16,463 nucleotides of DNA. Origin: an uncultured euryarchaeote. Its GTDB lineage: Archaea; Thermoplasmatota; Poseidoniia; Poseidoniales; Thalassarchaeaceae. The DNA is taken from contig CALCEF010000130.1 of NCBI GenBank assembly GCA_937901365.1, forward strand, positions 1 through 16,463. The letters run 5' to 3'. The position numbers and the translations under genes are program-made. Numbering within the stretch: the stretch's first letter is position 1; every line of letters starts with the position of its first letter. Positions 7,841-15,579 of this stretch are shown in pieces. The notes below the pieces were generated by a model. The model ran no database searches. It was not told where the DNA came from and was given only the letters and a program-made list of their open reading frames with translations.

Positions 7841-9961
7841 ATGTCGGGGGACGGATTCGCCGCGAAGCGGCGTGCTGAGAAGGCTGCAAGGGCCCCAGTT
7901 GAACAAGGTCCTCGCTCCCTCGTCGACGAACTGAAAGGTCAGGCTGGTTCGATGGCCGGAATGGCAGGGATGTTCATCGTCACAATCCTATTGGCGATGA
8001 AAATTCAGCCGTTCTATGACCGAGATGACTTGAGAGCCTTTGGAGCAGAAGGGGCAACGAAAGCCGGATTCGTTTTGCTTGAACTCTTCTTTATTTTCAT
8101 TTTCACCGCGCTCATCATCTACATGGCTAGGAATAATCTACAGAAGTTCATTCGTTGGGGTGTCCTTGGTGTTCTTTGGATTGCCATGCTTTACGCACTT
8201 TATCCGCTAGCTGCCATGGTTCTTGTCCCCGATGCTCCACCTTTTACCGAGGATTCTCTTGATACCTCAGAGGCTTACATCGTAGCTGTTGAAGAAGGTG
8301 GTGCGAATTTCTTCTATGTCGATGATCCAATGTCTGGCAATGGAACACTCAGATACGTCGGCAATGCTGGTGAAATCGAATATTGGAGTCATGATGTGGT
8401 GCCTGAAGTTGAAGGGAATCCACAAAGTACCGTCCAAATTTCTCGAACCGCTGATGGAATCATTATGTGTGAAGGGACACAATGGATTCTTCTCGATGCT
8501 GAAGATGGAACTCAACTTGAGGACCATGGTCGAGATTGTGAACTCGGATTGAGATACGAATACACTTCGTCTCCTGCTTTCGATGAAACTTGTGATGGGC
8601 AGGATGATGCCCCTCAAGATTGGATGATTGAAGATCGCAGGTTGGAAGCGATTCCATATTGGAATGATGGCGACATTAGTGGCGGAATTTACGATTGTTC
8701 GGATTGGAGAAGGAATTTCCCTGAGGGCTTCGACGGGTCAAATATTCTGTTTGTCCAGGATATTGGAACTGAGCACTTCCTAATCGTATCAACACAATGG
8801 GCTGGGATGGTCGAGTATCCAAAAGGGGATAATGGGCCTCAAACAGATGAGCAGGCCATGGTGGTAACCACTTGGAGCAAAACTCTCTCTGGCTCTGAAG
8901 TGTTCACTGGCGCCACATTTGGAGCGGTACCTGGTGTCAATTCCAGTGGGCAGGATTCTCTGGTACTCAGTACCTCATCCGGTCATATCACCGGTTGGGA
9001 AGTCAGTGATGATGGAACCATCGAAGAGGGGCTATCGATGAGCCTCTCGGAAACGGTTCGCGGAGTTCTTCTCGCGGATTGTTGCTCTGGCGGAGAAAAT
9101 GATCTCTGGGTAATCGAAGGTGACAGCCTTCGCATTTTCATGGGTAGCAGTTTGGTCGAAATGCCGCGAAGTCTTGAGATTGGAGGTGATGATTCTCGAA
9201 TTCCAATGGCTCTCCACAATGTGGAAAACAACGAAACTCAATTTGATGATGGTATTCTATTGATTGAACAAGATGGGGCTTGGTCCTCAATGCGCTATAC
9301 AGTGCATATCTCGGATTATTCTTCAACGACCATCGTGGCACTTGTTCTATCGATTACCTTACTCTTGGTGCTGATTTTTGAGCCACGATGGTATGTCATC
9401 AACACGGTTGGAATTCTTGTTGGAGCTGGCACGATCACGATGCTCGGTGTGTCATTTGTGCCATGGATCATCATTCTCTTCATGGTCCTTGCAGCAATCT
9501 ATGACGCTTGGGCGGTCTACAAGAGTAAACACATGCTTGAATTGGCTGATACAATGGTTGGTTTGGAGTTACCAGTCATGTTGGTTGCTCCACAAAAACC
9601 GTCACACGGAAGAGTGCGAGTGGATCGCCCTGAAGAGGGTGCTCCAAGAAAAAGAGGTCTCGATGAGACCATGCTGATGGGGTTGGGTGATGTCATCTTC
9701 CCAGGGCTGCTCTGTATCTCAGCGATGACCTGGCTACCGGATGCTTCTGGACCGATGGGTCTGGAAGGGCCCGTTTGGGTCGCGATTGGAACAATGATTG
9801 GTAGTTTGGTCGGCTACTGTGTTCTGATGACTTACGTCGCTCGCGGTAAGCCTCAGGCGGGCCTACCATTACTCAATGGTGGAGCCATCTTGGGATACTT
9901 CATCTCAGCAGCCATCTTCATTGGAAGTTCTGCTTTTGCTTTCAATGTCAGCCTATTCTGA
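7841..9961 (+). CDS. Presenilin/signal peptide peptidase-type intramembrane aspartyl protease (A22, PSH-like) with large extracellular insertion
   Basis: A 706-residue membrane protein with nine hydrophobic segments at about 36-55, 76-96, 106-130, 496-513, 518-537, 539-559, 612-632, 644-666 and 676-701. Segment 6 carries Tyr-Asp (IYDAW, D555) followed by the VYKSKHM motif I recall from archaeal presenilin homologues; segment 7 carries GLGD (D617). These are the two catalytic aspartates of the GxGD proteases, which cut within transmembrane helices. Segment 9 starts with GLPLLNGGAILGY at the PAL position. The basic N-terminus and the Arg/Lys-rich loop at 560-611 fit a cytoplasmic location, which puts residues about 131-490 outside. 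That insertion has recurring strand-rich units (for example DLWVIEGDSLRIF and SSGHITGWEV) and six Cys residues, resembling a beta-propeller. Family members are usually nearer 300 residues. ATG at 7841 is preferred over TTG at 7811. The ectodomain's function is unknown. Confidence 0.82.
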   Translation: MSGDGFAAKRRAEKAARAPVEQGPRSLVDELKGQAGSMAGMAGMFIVTILLAMKIQPFYDRDDLRAFGAEGATKAGFVLLELFFIFIFTALIIYMARNNLQKFIRWGVLGVLWIAMLYALYPLAAMVLVPDAPPFTEDSLDTSEAYIVAVEEGGANFFYVDDPMSGNGTLRYVGNAGEIEYWSHDVVPEVEGNPQSTVQISRTADGIIMCEGTQWILLDAEDGTQLEDHGRDCELGLRYEYTSSPAFDETCDGQDDAPQDWMIEDRRLEAIPYWNDGDISGGIYDCSDWRRNFPEGFDGSNILFVQDIGTEHFLIVSTQWAGMVEYPKGDNGPQTDEQAMVVTTWSKTLSGSEVFTGATFGAVPGVNSSGQDSLVLSTSSGHITGWEVSDDGTIEEGLSMSLSETVRGVLLADCCSGGENDLWVIEGDSLRIFMGSSLVEMPRSLEIGGDDSRIPMALHNVENNETQFDDGILLIEQDGAWSSMRYTVHISDYSSTTIVALVLSITLLLVLIFEPRWYVINTVGILVGAGTITMLGVSFVPWIIILFMVLAAIYDAWAVYKSKHMLELADTMVGLELPVMLVAPQKPSHGRVRVDRPEEGAPRKRGLDETMLMGLGDVIFPGLLCISAMTWLPDASGPMGLEGPVWVAIGTMIGSLVGYCVLMTYVARGKPQAGLPLLNGGAILGYFISAAIFIGSSAFAFNVSLF

Positions 9962-9985
9962 TGTTCCGTCGCTTTCAAGCATGAA

Positions 9986-10015
9986 GGGCGGTTCCGTAGG
10001 AACCGGTGGACGCCC
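9986..10015 (+). promoter_or_regulatory. Nested hairpin immediately before the serS start codon
   Basis: CGGTTCC (9989-9995) and GGAACCG (9999-10005) form a perfect seven-base stem with a GTA loop. An outer stem can form between GGGCG (9986-9990) and CGCCC (10011-10015), competing for two bases. The GGTGGA at 10005-10010, a possible Shine-Dalgarno sequence five bases before the ATG, sits between the inner and outer stems. It could control serS translation or end transcription from the upstream gene; there is no T tract. Confidence 0.45.
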
Positions 10016-11299
10016 ATGCTGGATATTCGAATGTTCCGTGAACACGCCGATGTGATTCGTGCTGACCACGATCGTCGAGGCCTGCAGCACGATGCAATCG
10101 ATGAGGTCATCCGTCTGGATGAAGCTTGGAGAAAGGCACGATATGATGCAGACCAATTGCGCAGAAAGCGTAACGAGGCTGCACGTGGGATTGCAGCAGC
10201 CAAGAAAGCTGGGGACGATGCTGAGTTCCAGCGAATCAAATCTGAAGTCGATGCCATCGCAGCAGAGATTGAGGCGCTTGGAGAACTCTCTGACGGTCAT
10301 GAATCCGAGCGTGACAGAATTCGCATGTCTATTCCAAATATATTGCATGCAGATGTTCCTGCAGGAGATGGTGATGAGGGCAATACGCAACACAGCCTCC
10401 ATGGTGAAAAACCGACTTTTGATTTCGATGCAAGAACTCACAATGATCTCATTGAGATGAACAAGTGGGTCGATTTACCTCGAGCCGCAAAGATTGCAGG
10501 CAGCCGGTTTTACTTCCTCAAGGGTGACTTAGCACACATGGAACTGGCGTTGCAACAGTATGCGGTGGACTTCATTTCTGAGAGGGGCTATACTTTCGTT
10601 CAGCCACCAGTGATGATGAATCGAGAAGCATACGAAGGCGTCACCGACTTGGCTGATTTTGAATCAGTAATGTACAATATTCAACCAGATGGTTACTACA
10701 CGATTGCAACCAGTGAACACCCATTGACTGCGATGTTCATGGATGAAGTCATCGAACCGAGTTTGCTGCCGATTCGAATAGTGGGCGTATCACCTTGTTT
10801 CCGCCGTGAAGTCGGGGCGCACGGCCAAGGCGACAAGGGAATTTGGCGGGTTCATCAATTTACCAAGGTCGAGCAAATTATCATTTCACATCCGGATGAT
10901 TCGTGGAATCATCACGAGGAGTTGTTGACCAATTGTGTTGACCTTTGGGACAGCCTCGGTTTGCACTATGAAGTTGTCAATATCTGCACAGGAGACATGG
11001 GCACTGTGGCCGCCAAGAAGTACGATCTTGAGGCTTGGTTACCCGGCCGTGGTGAATTCAAAGAAATCGTCTCATGTTCGAACTGCACAGATTACCAAGC
11101 CAACCGTTTGCGCATGCGTTACAGGACGACCGATGGAAATGCAGCCGTGCATACACTCAATTCGACTGCCGTCGCTACCAGTCGTGCTTTGGTGGCCATC
11201 ATGGAGCAAAATCAACTTGCAGATGGTCGAGTTCGAGTTCCAGATTGTTTGGTATCGCGAATGGGTGGAAAGACCCATCTAGAACCTTGTGAATGGTGA
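10016..11299 (+). CDS. serS: Seryl-tRNA synthetase (class II)
   Basis: A 427-residue enzyme that charges tRNA-Ser with serine in the cytoplasm. It begins with the standard MLDIRMFREH N-terminus, which fixes the start, and has the long antiparallel coiled-coil arm (about residues 25-105) that grips the tRNA. The catalytic domain shows TSEHPL (about 230), motif 2 FRREVGAHG...GIWRVHQFTKVEQ (about 262-288), the EIVSCSNCTDYQA segment and motif 3 region HTLNSTAVATSRALVAIMEQ near 380-400, ending in RMGGKTHLEP. This is the common SerRS type, not the atypical methanogen form. Length is normal. It follows the protease gene by 54 bases and precedes the peptidase gene by four bases, so the three may be co-transcribed. 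Confidence 0.96.
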   Translation: MLDIRMFREHADVIRADHDRRGLQHDAIDEVIRLDEAWRKARYDADQLRRKRNEAARGIAAAKKAGDDAEFQRIKSEVDAIAAEIEALGELSDGHESERDRIRMSIPNILHADVPAGDGDEGNTQHSLHGEKPTFDFDARTHNDLIEMNKWVDLPRAAKIAGSRFYFLKGDLAHMELALQQYAVDFISERGYTFVQPPVMMNREAYEGVTDLADFESVMYNIQPDGYYTIATSEHPLTAMFMDEVIEPSLLPIRIVGVSPCFRREVGAHGQGDKGIWRVHQFTKVEQIIISHPDDSWNHHEELLTNCVDLWDSLGLHYEVVNICTGDMGTVAAKKYDLEAWLPGRGEFKEIVSCSNCTDYQANRLRMRYRTTDGNAAVHTLNSTAVATSRALVAIMEQNQLADGRVRVPDCLVSRMGGKTHLEPCEW

Positions 11300-11303
11300 T
11301 TAG

Positions 11304-12662
11304 ATGCGTGCCATCGTGCTGACGTTGCTGTTTTTCACGGCTTCGTTTAGTGGTTGCTTTGGGAATGTGGATGACACCGACCCCCCTGCCAACCTTTCTG
11401 TTCCAGAAGAGCTGAATTCGAATACTGCACTTCGGGGACAAATCTTCACGATGACAATTGACTCTAACGTGGACTATACAGTACATAGAGCGAATGGTAC
11501 GTTCTTTATCGACGAGTTTGGTGTGTTCAGAGATGCAATGAACATGACTTTTGACAAGTCGATTCAGGAAGTTCAACTGTTGATTATGGATACTGAACAA
11601 TCCTCCATTGATTTGGTGGTCACAGCAGGGGATGAAATGTGGAATGGGACCATTGATCTCGTCGATAGCGAGGAGATGATGATTGTAGATGGTCGCAGAG
11701 CGTATGACACAATCGATATGCTCACCACATCTTACAACAATCGGTGGTGCGCTTCCGCTGGCCCTGGTGGAGTTAACCACGAAGGAGGAGCTGCTTACGA
11801 AGCGGCAGCAGAAGCCATGGCCGATGAGATGTGGGGGATGGGTTTTGATTTCGTTGAGGTCACCCGTTACGAAGATGACCCGGATCAATTGAATGTTGTA
11901 GGATACAATTGGGGACGTGTGAATCCCGATGAGTATATTGTAATCGGTGGTCATTTCGACATCGCGTACGCGTTCACCCCTCCCAGCGGGGGAACAAACG
12001 AAGGGGCAAACGATGACACTTCAGGTTCAACCGTTTCACTGGAGATGGCTCAAGCCTTGGCTCAATTAGAGTTCGACCACACCGTTGTTGCAGCATTGTG
12101 GGCCTGTGAGGAAGAAGGGCTTCTAGGCTCACGGGCATATGTTGATCATTTACCGGAAAATGTCACTGTTAGAGCATACATGAATTTCGATATGGTGGCA
12201 CTCAATTATCCGATTACACCGCCCACCGAGCCTGTAATTGGTCCAGGTGGAGAAGTTTTCTCAGCCACAAAATATGACTGGACAATCAGTGTTGCAGGCG
12301 CCAATGACAGCAATATGCAGCGAATGTATGATTGGGTTGGAATGACCATTGAGAATGATTTAGCTTACCAACCCACCGCTGGGAATCCGATTACTTGGCA
12401 GATTGCAGAATCATGCGCTTCAGATCACTGTTCGTTCTTTTCAGCTGGCTACCCTACGTTCAACTTCTTCAGCCCTGGAGGAGACATCTCCTTCTGGCAA
12501 GAGTGGCATTCACCCTCTGATACGCTAGAATTCATGACTGCAAAGGCTGGAGGACCGGCCGGAATGGCTAGTGGCTTCAACAGTCTAGTTTGGACTGCAT
12601 TGGATTTGTTCATCCGCGTGGACAATGCTGAAGACTTCCAAGGAAACTGGGCTGAAGCGTAA
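11304..12662 (+). CDS. Secreted M28-family metallopeptidase, probable lipoprotein
   Basis: A 452-residue protein with a hydrophobic N-terminal signal ending in a lipobox-like SFSGC (Cys18), so it is probably exported and lipid-anchored. The peptidase domain starts near residue 125. Two-zinc ligands of the M28 aminopeptidase family are all visible: GGHFD (His217), GANDDTSG (Asp237 or Asp238), CEEEG (Glu269/Glu270, catalytic base and ligand), MNFDMV (Asp296) and WHSPSDT (His402). SDHCSFF near 373-379 is also typical. Residues 19-125 form a beta-rich N-terminal region I do not recognise. The likely job is releasing amino acids from peptides outside the cell, which fits the amino-acid catabolism cluster next door. 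GGTGAT at 11295-11300 precedes the ATG, inside the serS stop region. Exact substrate (aminopeptidase or carboxypeptidase) cannot be told. Confidence 0.87.
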   Translation: MRAIVLTLLFFTASFSGCFGNVDDTDPPANLSVPEELNSNTALRGQIFTMTIDSNVDYTVHRANGTFFIDEFGVFRDAMNMTFDKSIQEVQLLIMDTEQSSIDLVVTAGDEMWNGTIDLVDSEEMMIVDGRRAYDTIDMLTTSYNNRWCASAGPGGVNHEGGAAYEAAAEAMADEMWGMGFDFVEVTRYEDDPDQLNVVGYNWGRVNPDEYIVIGGHFDIAYAFTPPSGGTNEGANDDTSGSTVSLEMAQALAQLEFDHTVVAALWACEEEGLLGSRAYVDHLPENVTVRAYMNFDMVALNYPITPPTEPVIGPGGEVFSATKYDWTISVAGANDSNMQRMYDWVGMTIENDLAYQPTAGNPITWQIAESCASDHCSFFSAGYPTFNFFSPGGDISFWQEWHSPSDTLEFMTAKAGGPAGMASGFNSLVWTALDLFIRVDNAEDFQGNWAEA

Positions 12663-12667
12663 ATATG

Positions 12668-12695
12668 CCAATTGGAAAATCAAATTTTCAATTGG
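12668..12695. terminator. Hairpin at convergent gene ends, probable bidirectional terminator
   Basis: CCAATT + GAAAAT (12668-12673, 12675-12680) pairs with ATTTTC + AATTGG (12684-12695), a 12-base-pair stem with one bulged G and a CAA loop. It begins six bases after the peptidase stop and overlaps the stop codon of the biotin-carrier gene on the other strand. Its placement exactly between convergent genes argues for transcript ending or 3'-end protection in both directions. It is AT-rich and no long T tract follows. Confidence 0.5.
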
Positions 12696-13161
12696 ATTGT
12701 TCTTCATCGATATCGATGAGTGTCGCTCCAGCATCAACTTGTTCGCCGACATCGTGATGAATCGCCGCAATCGCTCCTGATGCATTCGCTGCGATACGGT
12801 GCTCCATCTTCATCGCCTCCATGACGATCAAGGTTTGTCCAGCTTCCACCTGATCTCCGACACCACACAAGATTTCGAGAATCTTTCCAGGCATCGGTGC
12901 TGTCATCCCCCCATCTGCCCCAGAGCCACTGAGACCCTGTTCATCAATCGACAATACATGGATACGCCCATCAATGTGGACCCACCAATCATCCTGCACC
13001 TTGACAACATGCGCCAATTGACCATCCACCCACAGTCGGTTGGGTCTAGCATCGATTTCGAAAGTATGCTCATTCGCGATTGTTTCGCCATCGCACGTCG
13101 CTTCAGATGAACCGATGGTAATCTGCCATTGCCGATTATTCGAATCTCGAAGTTCAATCAT
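12688..13161 (-). CDS. Biotin carboxyl carrier (BT + biotinyl domain) protein of an acyl-CoA carboxylase
   Basis: A 157-residue protein. The C-terminal 75 residues form a biotinyl domain: TAPMPGKI (about 87-94), EAMKMEH with the biotinylated Lys118, and the closing GxxVDAGATLIDID. The first 75 residues (WVDGQLAHVVKVQDDWWVHIDG) resemble the BT domain that links holoenzyme subunits in 3-methylcrotonyl- and propionyl-CoA carboxylase alpha subunits. The start overlaps the stop of the biotin carboxylase gene by four bases (ATGA), with GGAGGT seven bases upstream, so translation is coupled. It carries CO2 from the biotin carboxylase to the carboxyltransferase. In many organisms this segment is fused to the biotin carboxylase; here it is a separate gene. 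Confidence 0.9.
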   Translation of the reverse strand: MIELRDSNNRQWQITIGSSEATCDGETIANEHTFEIDARPNRLWVDGQLAHVVKVQDDWWVHIDGRIHVLSIDEQGLSGSGADGGMTAPMPGKILEILCGVGDQVEAGQTLIVMEAMKMEHRIAANASGAIAAIHHDVGEQVDAGATLIDIDEEQSN

Positions 13162-14699
13162 GGGAATGACCTCCTCAAAGAAAGGAACGGATTGTACGGA
13201 CTTCCTCGACCCTCTTCTGTTTCAACTGTAGTGGCCTTTCGCGATAGACCGTAATGCTCTGATGCGGCAGCGGCAAAGGGAGCGACGTCTGATGGAGGTG
13301 TTGTCCATCCGTCTGGCCAATTCACGTCAATGAAATCTGTAGTCGTCTCACCTGCATGATATGCTGGGTGCCCCATGATGTCACATAGGAAGCCCATATT
13401 GGTCGTAACACCTAGCAGAACAAAATCCTCACAGGCGCGTTTCATTCGGCGAATGGCCGCTTCCCGATCAGGTGCATGAACAATCAATTTTGCAAGCATT
13501 GGATCGAAGTCAATGCTGGCTTCATCTCCTTCACGTACACCGGTGTCGAGTCGAATCCCTGGGCCAGTGGGTGGACGGAACATGGCTAGAGGACCTATGG
13601 CAGGGAGGAAATTATTCGCTGGATCTTCTGCATAGATTCGAACCTCAATCGCGTGCCCCCTAATCGTAAGATCTGATTGAGTGAATGGCAAAGGCAATCC
13701 GGCTGCAACACGAATTTGCTCGACGACTAAATCTACTCCACTGATACATTCTGTAATCGGGTGCTCAACTTGTAAACGAGTATTCATCTCAAGGAAATGG
13801 AATTCTCCATCTTCAGCGAGGAGAAATTCTACTGTTCCTGCACCCTCATAATCGACTGCTTTGGCCGCATTGACTGCAGCCTCACCCATTCGCTCTCGGG
13901 TGATCTCATCGAGAACTGGAGAGGGCGCTTCTTCGACTACTTTCTGATGTCGACGCTGGATGCTGCATTCTCTCTCAAATAAGTGGACTGCATTGCCAAG
14001 TGTGTCTGTGAGCACCTGCACTTCTACGTGGCGAGATTTCTCTAGAAGGCGCTCAACATACACGGTACCATCACCGAAAGATGTGGCAGCTTCTCGACTA
14101 GCAGCAGCATACTCCCTCTGTAGATTACGCGGCTCCCGAACCACTCGCATTCCTTTACCCCCGCCGCCGGCACTGGCTTTCAGCAACAATGGGTATCCAA
14201 CTCGAGTGGCTGCGCGTACAAGTTCGTCCACCATCTCATCCGGGTTTTCTAATGGCAATTCTTCACCGGGGATGACCGGTACGCCAGCCTCAACCATGGC
14301 TCGCCGTGCACTAATCTTGTCACCCATCTCATCGATTGCATGGGCCGAAGGACCAATCCAAACAAGTCCTGCTGCCTTCACAGCATTGGCGAAAGCGCTT
14401 CGCTCTGAAAGGAAACCATAACCTGGATGAATCGCATCGGCGCCGGTCTCTTCAGCGGCCGCCAATATGGCCTCTATGTTGAGATATGTTTCAGAAAGTG
14501 TATCACCTGGAAGAAACACAGATTCGTCTGATGTCTGTTGATGTAATGACCCTCGATCAGATTCTGAATAGATAGAGACGGAGCCCAAGCCTAGTTCAGC
14601 ACAAGAACGAAAAATTCTGCAAGCGATTTCACCGCGATTTGCGACCAAAACCTTGGATATCGGGCGCGGGGCACCCTCCATCCAAACTGGCCCGACCAT
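13158..14699 (-). CDS. liuD: Biotin carboxylase subunit, 3-methylcrotonyl-CoA carboxylase type
   Basis: A 513-residue ATP-grasp enzyme that carboxylates biotin with bicarbonate and ATP. Visible: N-terminal KVLVANRGEIACRI (16-29), HPGYGFLSE (91-99), glycine-rich ATP loop KASAGGGGKGM (174-184), FERECSIQRRHQKVVEEAP (241-259), and the EMNTRLQVEHP motif (304-314). The biotin carboxylase C-terminal domain covers about 350-455. The last 60 residues, ending in SPYNPFLSLRR, correspond to the linker and SPW-x-x-x-x-WR-like segment that in full-length alpha subunits leads into the BT domain. ATG at 14699, seven bases after the hydratase stop, is chosen; GAGGAG lies just upstream and M7 is an alternative. 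Neighbouring beta subunit and LiuC favour methylcrotonyl-CoA over propionyl-CoA as substrate. The symbol covers only the biotin carboxylase part of LiuD. Confidence 0.9.
   Translation of the reverse strand: MVGPVWMEGAPRPISKVLVANRGEIACRIFRSCAELGLGSVSIYSESDRGSLHQQTSDESVFLPGDTLSETYLNIEAILAAAEETGADAIHPGYGFLSERSAFANAVKAAGLVWIGPSAHAIDEMGDKISARRAMVEAGVPVIPGEELPLENPDEMVDELVRAATRVGYPLLLKASAGGGGKGMRVVREPRNLQREYAAASREAATSFGDGTVYVERLLEKSRHVEVQVLTDTLGNAVHLFERECSIQRRHQKVVEEAPSPVLDEITRERMGEAAVNAAKAVDYEGAGTVEFLLAEDGEFHFLEMNTRLQVEHPITECISGVDLVVEQIRVAAGLPLPFTQSDLTIRGHAIEVRIYAEDPANNFLPAIGPLAMFRPPTGPGIRLDTGVREGDEASIDFDPMLAKLIVHAPDREAAIRRMKRACEDFVLLGVTTNMGFLCDIMGHPAYHAGETTTDFIDVNWPDGWTTPPSDVAPFAAAASEHYGLSRKATTVETEEGRGSPYNPFLSLRRSFP
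13169..13176 (-). promoter_or_regulatory. Ribosome binding site of the biotin-carrier gene
   Basis: GAGGAGGT on the minus strand, with GGAGGT seven bases before the ATG at 13161. It lies inside the end of the biotin carboxylase gene. Such a strong site argues that the carrier protein is a genuine separate gene, not the product of a sequencing frameshift. Confidence 0.7.
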
Positions 14700-14706
14700 A
14701 CGGATT

Positions 14707-15564
14707 TCACTCCTCTTTCCAATTAGGGGGGCGCTTTTCGAGGAAAGAGGCCAAGCCTTCTTGTCCCTCATCAGAACCACGCATCTCACTCGTCTTGTCG
14801 AGAGTCCATGTTCGGAGTTCCCCGTCTGTTCCGGACCACCGATCAAATGTAAGTGTGAGTTTCTTGGCCTCGGTAACGGCCATTGGGCCTGTTGTCAAAA
14901 CTTCGTTAATGATTGAAGATTCTGCATCTTCAAGGGATTCCGATAATTGGTTGACCAATCCAATTCTCAATGATTCTTCAGCACCAATTCGCCCCGCCAT
15001 CATTGCAAGTCTGCGGAACTCGGCACTGCCTACTTTGCGGTATACATAGGGACCAATCACCGCTGGGAGAATACCCAACTTACCTTCGGAAAGAGCGATT
15101 CGTGCACCGGGTTCAACTATGGTGTGATCTAGACAAGCAATCAGACCCGCTCCACCTCCAAGTGCAACCCCCTGAATTTTACCAATCGTGAAGCAAGGAT
15201 GAGACCACAAACTGTTGAACAGGCGATCAAGTCTCTCAGAATCGGTTCTGTTTTCTTCTGGACTTTTTGCACCGGCGTCACGCATCATGTTGATGTCAGC
15301 ACCTGCACAGAAATGTTTGCCAGCTCCTGAAAGCACGACTACGCGAAAGTATGGCGCGCCAGCCGGGTCCTGTAGCATTCCTCGTTCTCCAACGGAGCGT
15401 GCCTTGGTCCAATCAAGAATCGATATGATTTCACTGATTAGTTGGATGTTGAGGGCATTATACACATCTTCTCGGGTGAGGGTTAGATGTGCCACAGCAC
15501 CCTCGATTCTAAGCGAACATAGGCTGGTTTCTGGCTTTAAATCTTCAATTGCAAAATTTGACAT
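14707..15564 (-). CDS. liuC: Enoyl-CoA hydratase family protein, LiuC-type methylglutaconyl-CoA hydratase
   Basis: A 285-residue crotonase. Oxyanion-hole and CoA-binding features are visible: GKHFCAGADINMMRD (82-96) and GVALGGGAGLIACLDH (132-147). The catalytic Glu lies in ALSEGKLGILPAVIGPYV (Glu160). The first crotonase Glu position is Gly (GGGAGL), and the ILPAVIGPYV segment is present; I recall this pattern from LiuC/AtuE hydratases, which act on methylglutaconyl-CoA, rather than fatty-acid hydratases. It would convert 3-methylglutaconyl-CoA to HMG-CoA in leucine breakdown. ATG at 15564 is chosen because AAAGGAG (15573-15579) sits eight bases upstream; a GTG at 15582 overlapping the previous stop (GTGA) is the alternative. 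The C-terminal RPPNWKEE end is typical. Neighbours are the two carboxylase halves. Confidence 0.87.
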   Translation of the reverse strand: MSNFAIEDLKPETSLCSLRIEGAVAHLTLTREDVYNALNIQLISEIISILDWTKARSVGERGMLQDPAGAPYFRVVVLSGAGKHFCAGADINMMRDAGAKSPEENRTDSERLDRLFNSLWSHPCFTIGKIQGVALGGGAGLIACLDHTIVEPGARIALSEGKLGILPAVIGPYVYRKVGSAEFRRLAMMAGRIGAEESLRIGLVNQLSESLEDAESSIINEVLTTGPMAVTEAKKLTLTFDRWSGTDGELRTWTLDKTSEMRGSDEGQEGLASFLEKRPPNWKEE

Positions 15565-15572
15565 TTCAATTG

Positions 15573-15579
15573 CTCCTTT
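15573..15579 (-). promoter_or_regulatory. Ribosome binding site of the liuC-type gene
   Basis: AAAGGAG on the minus strand overlaps the stop codon of the carboxyltransferase gene and lies eight bases before the ATG at 15564. It decides for this start over the GTG at 15582. Confidence 0.65.

Noticed and set aside
7858..7872. Perfect CGCCGC-GAA-GCGGCG hairpin near the start of the protease gene
   Set aside because: It lies inside coding sequence for a basic Ala/Lys/Arg N-terminus and can arise from codon choice; not enough to claim a regulatory element.
7778..7906. 43-codon upstream extension of folC
   Set aside because: It overlaps the divergent protease gene and the extra residues lie before the normal FolC N-terminus; the ATG at 7777 has a purine-rich site before it.
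11199..11954. 251-residue minus-strand open frame across serS and the peptidase gene
   Set aside because: Runs opposite two strongly supported genes, spans their junction and shows no family motif.
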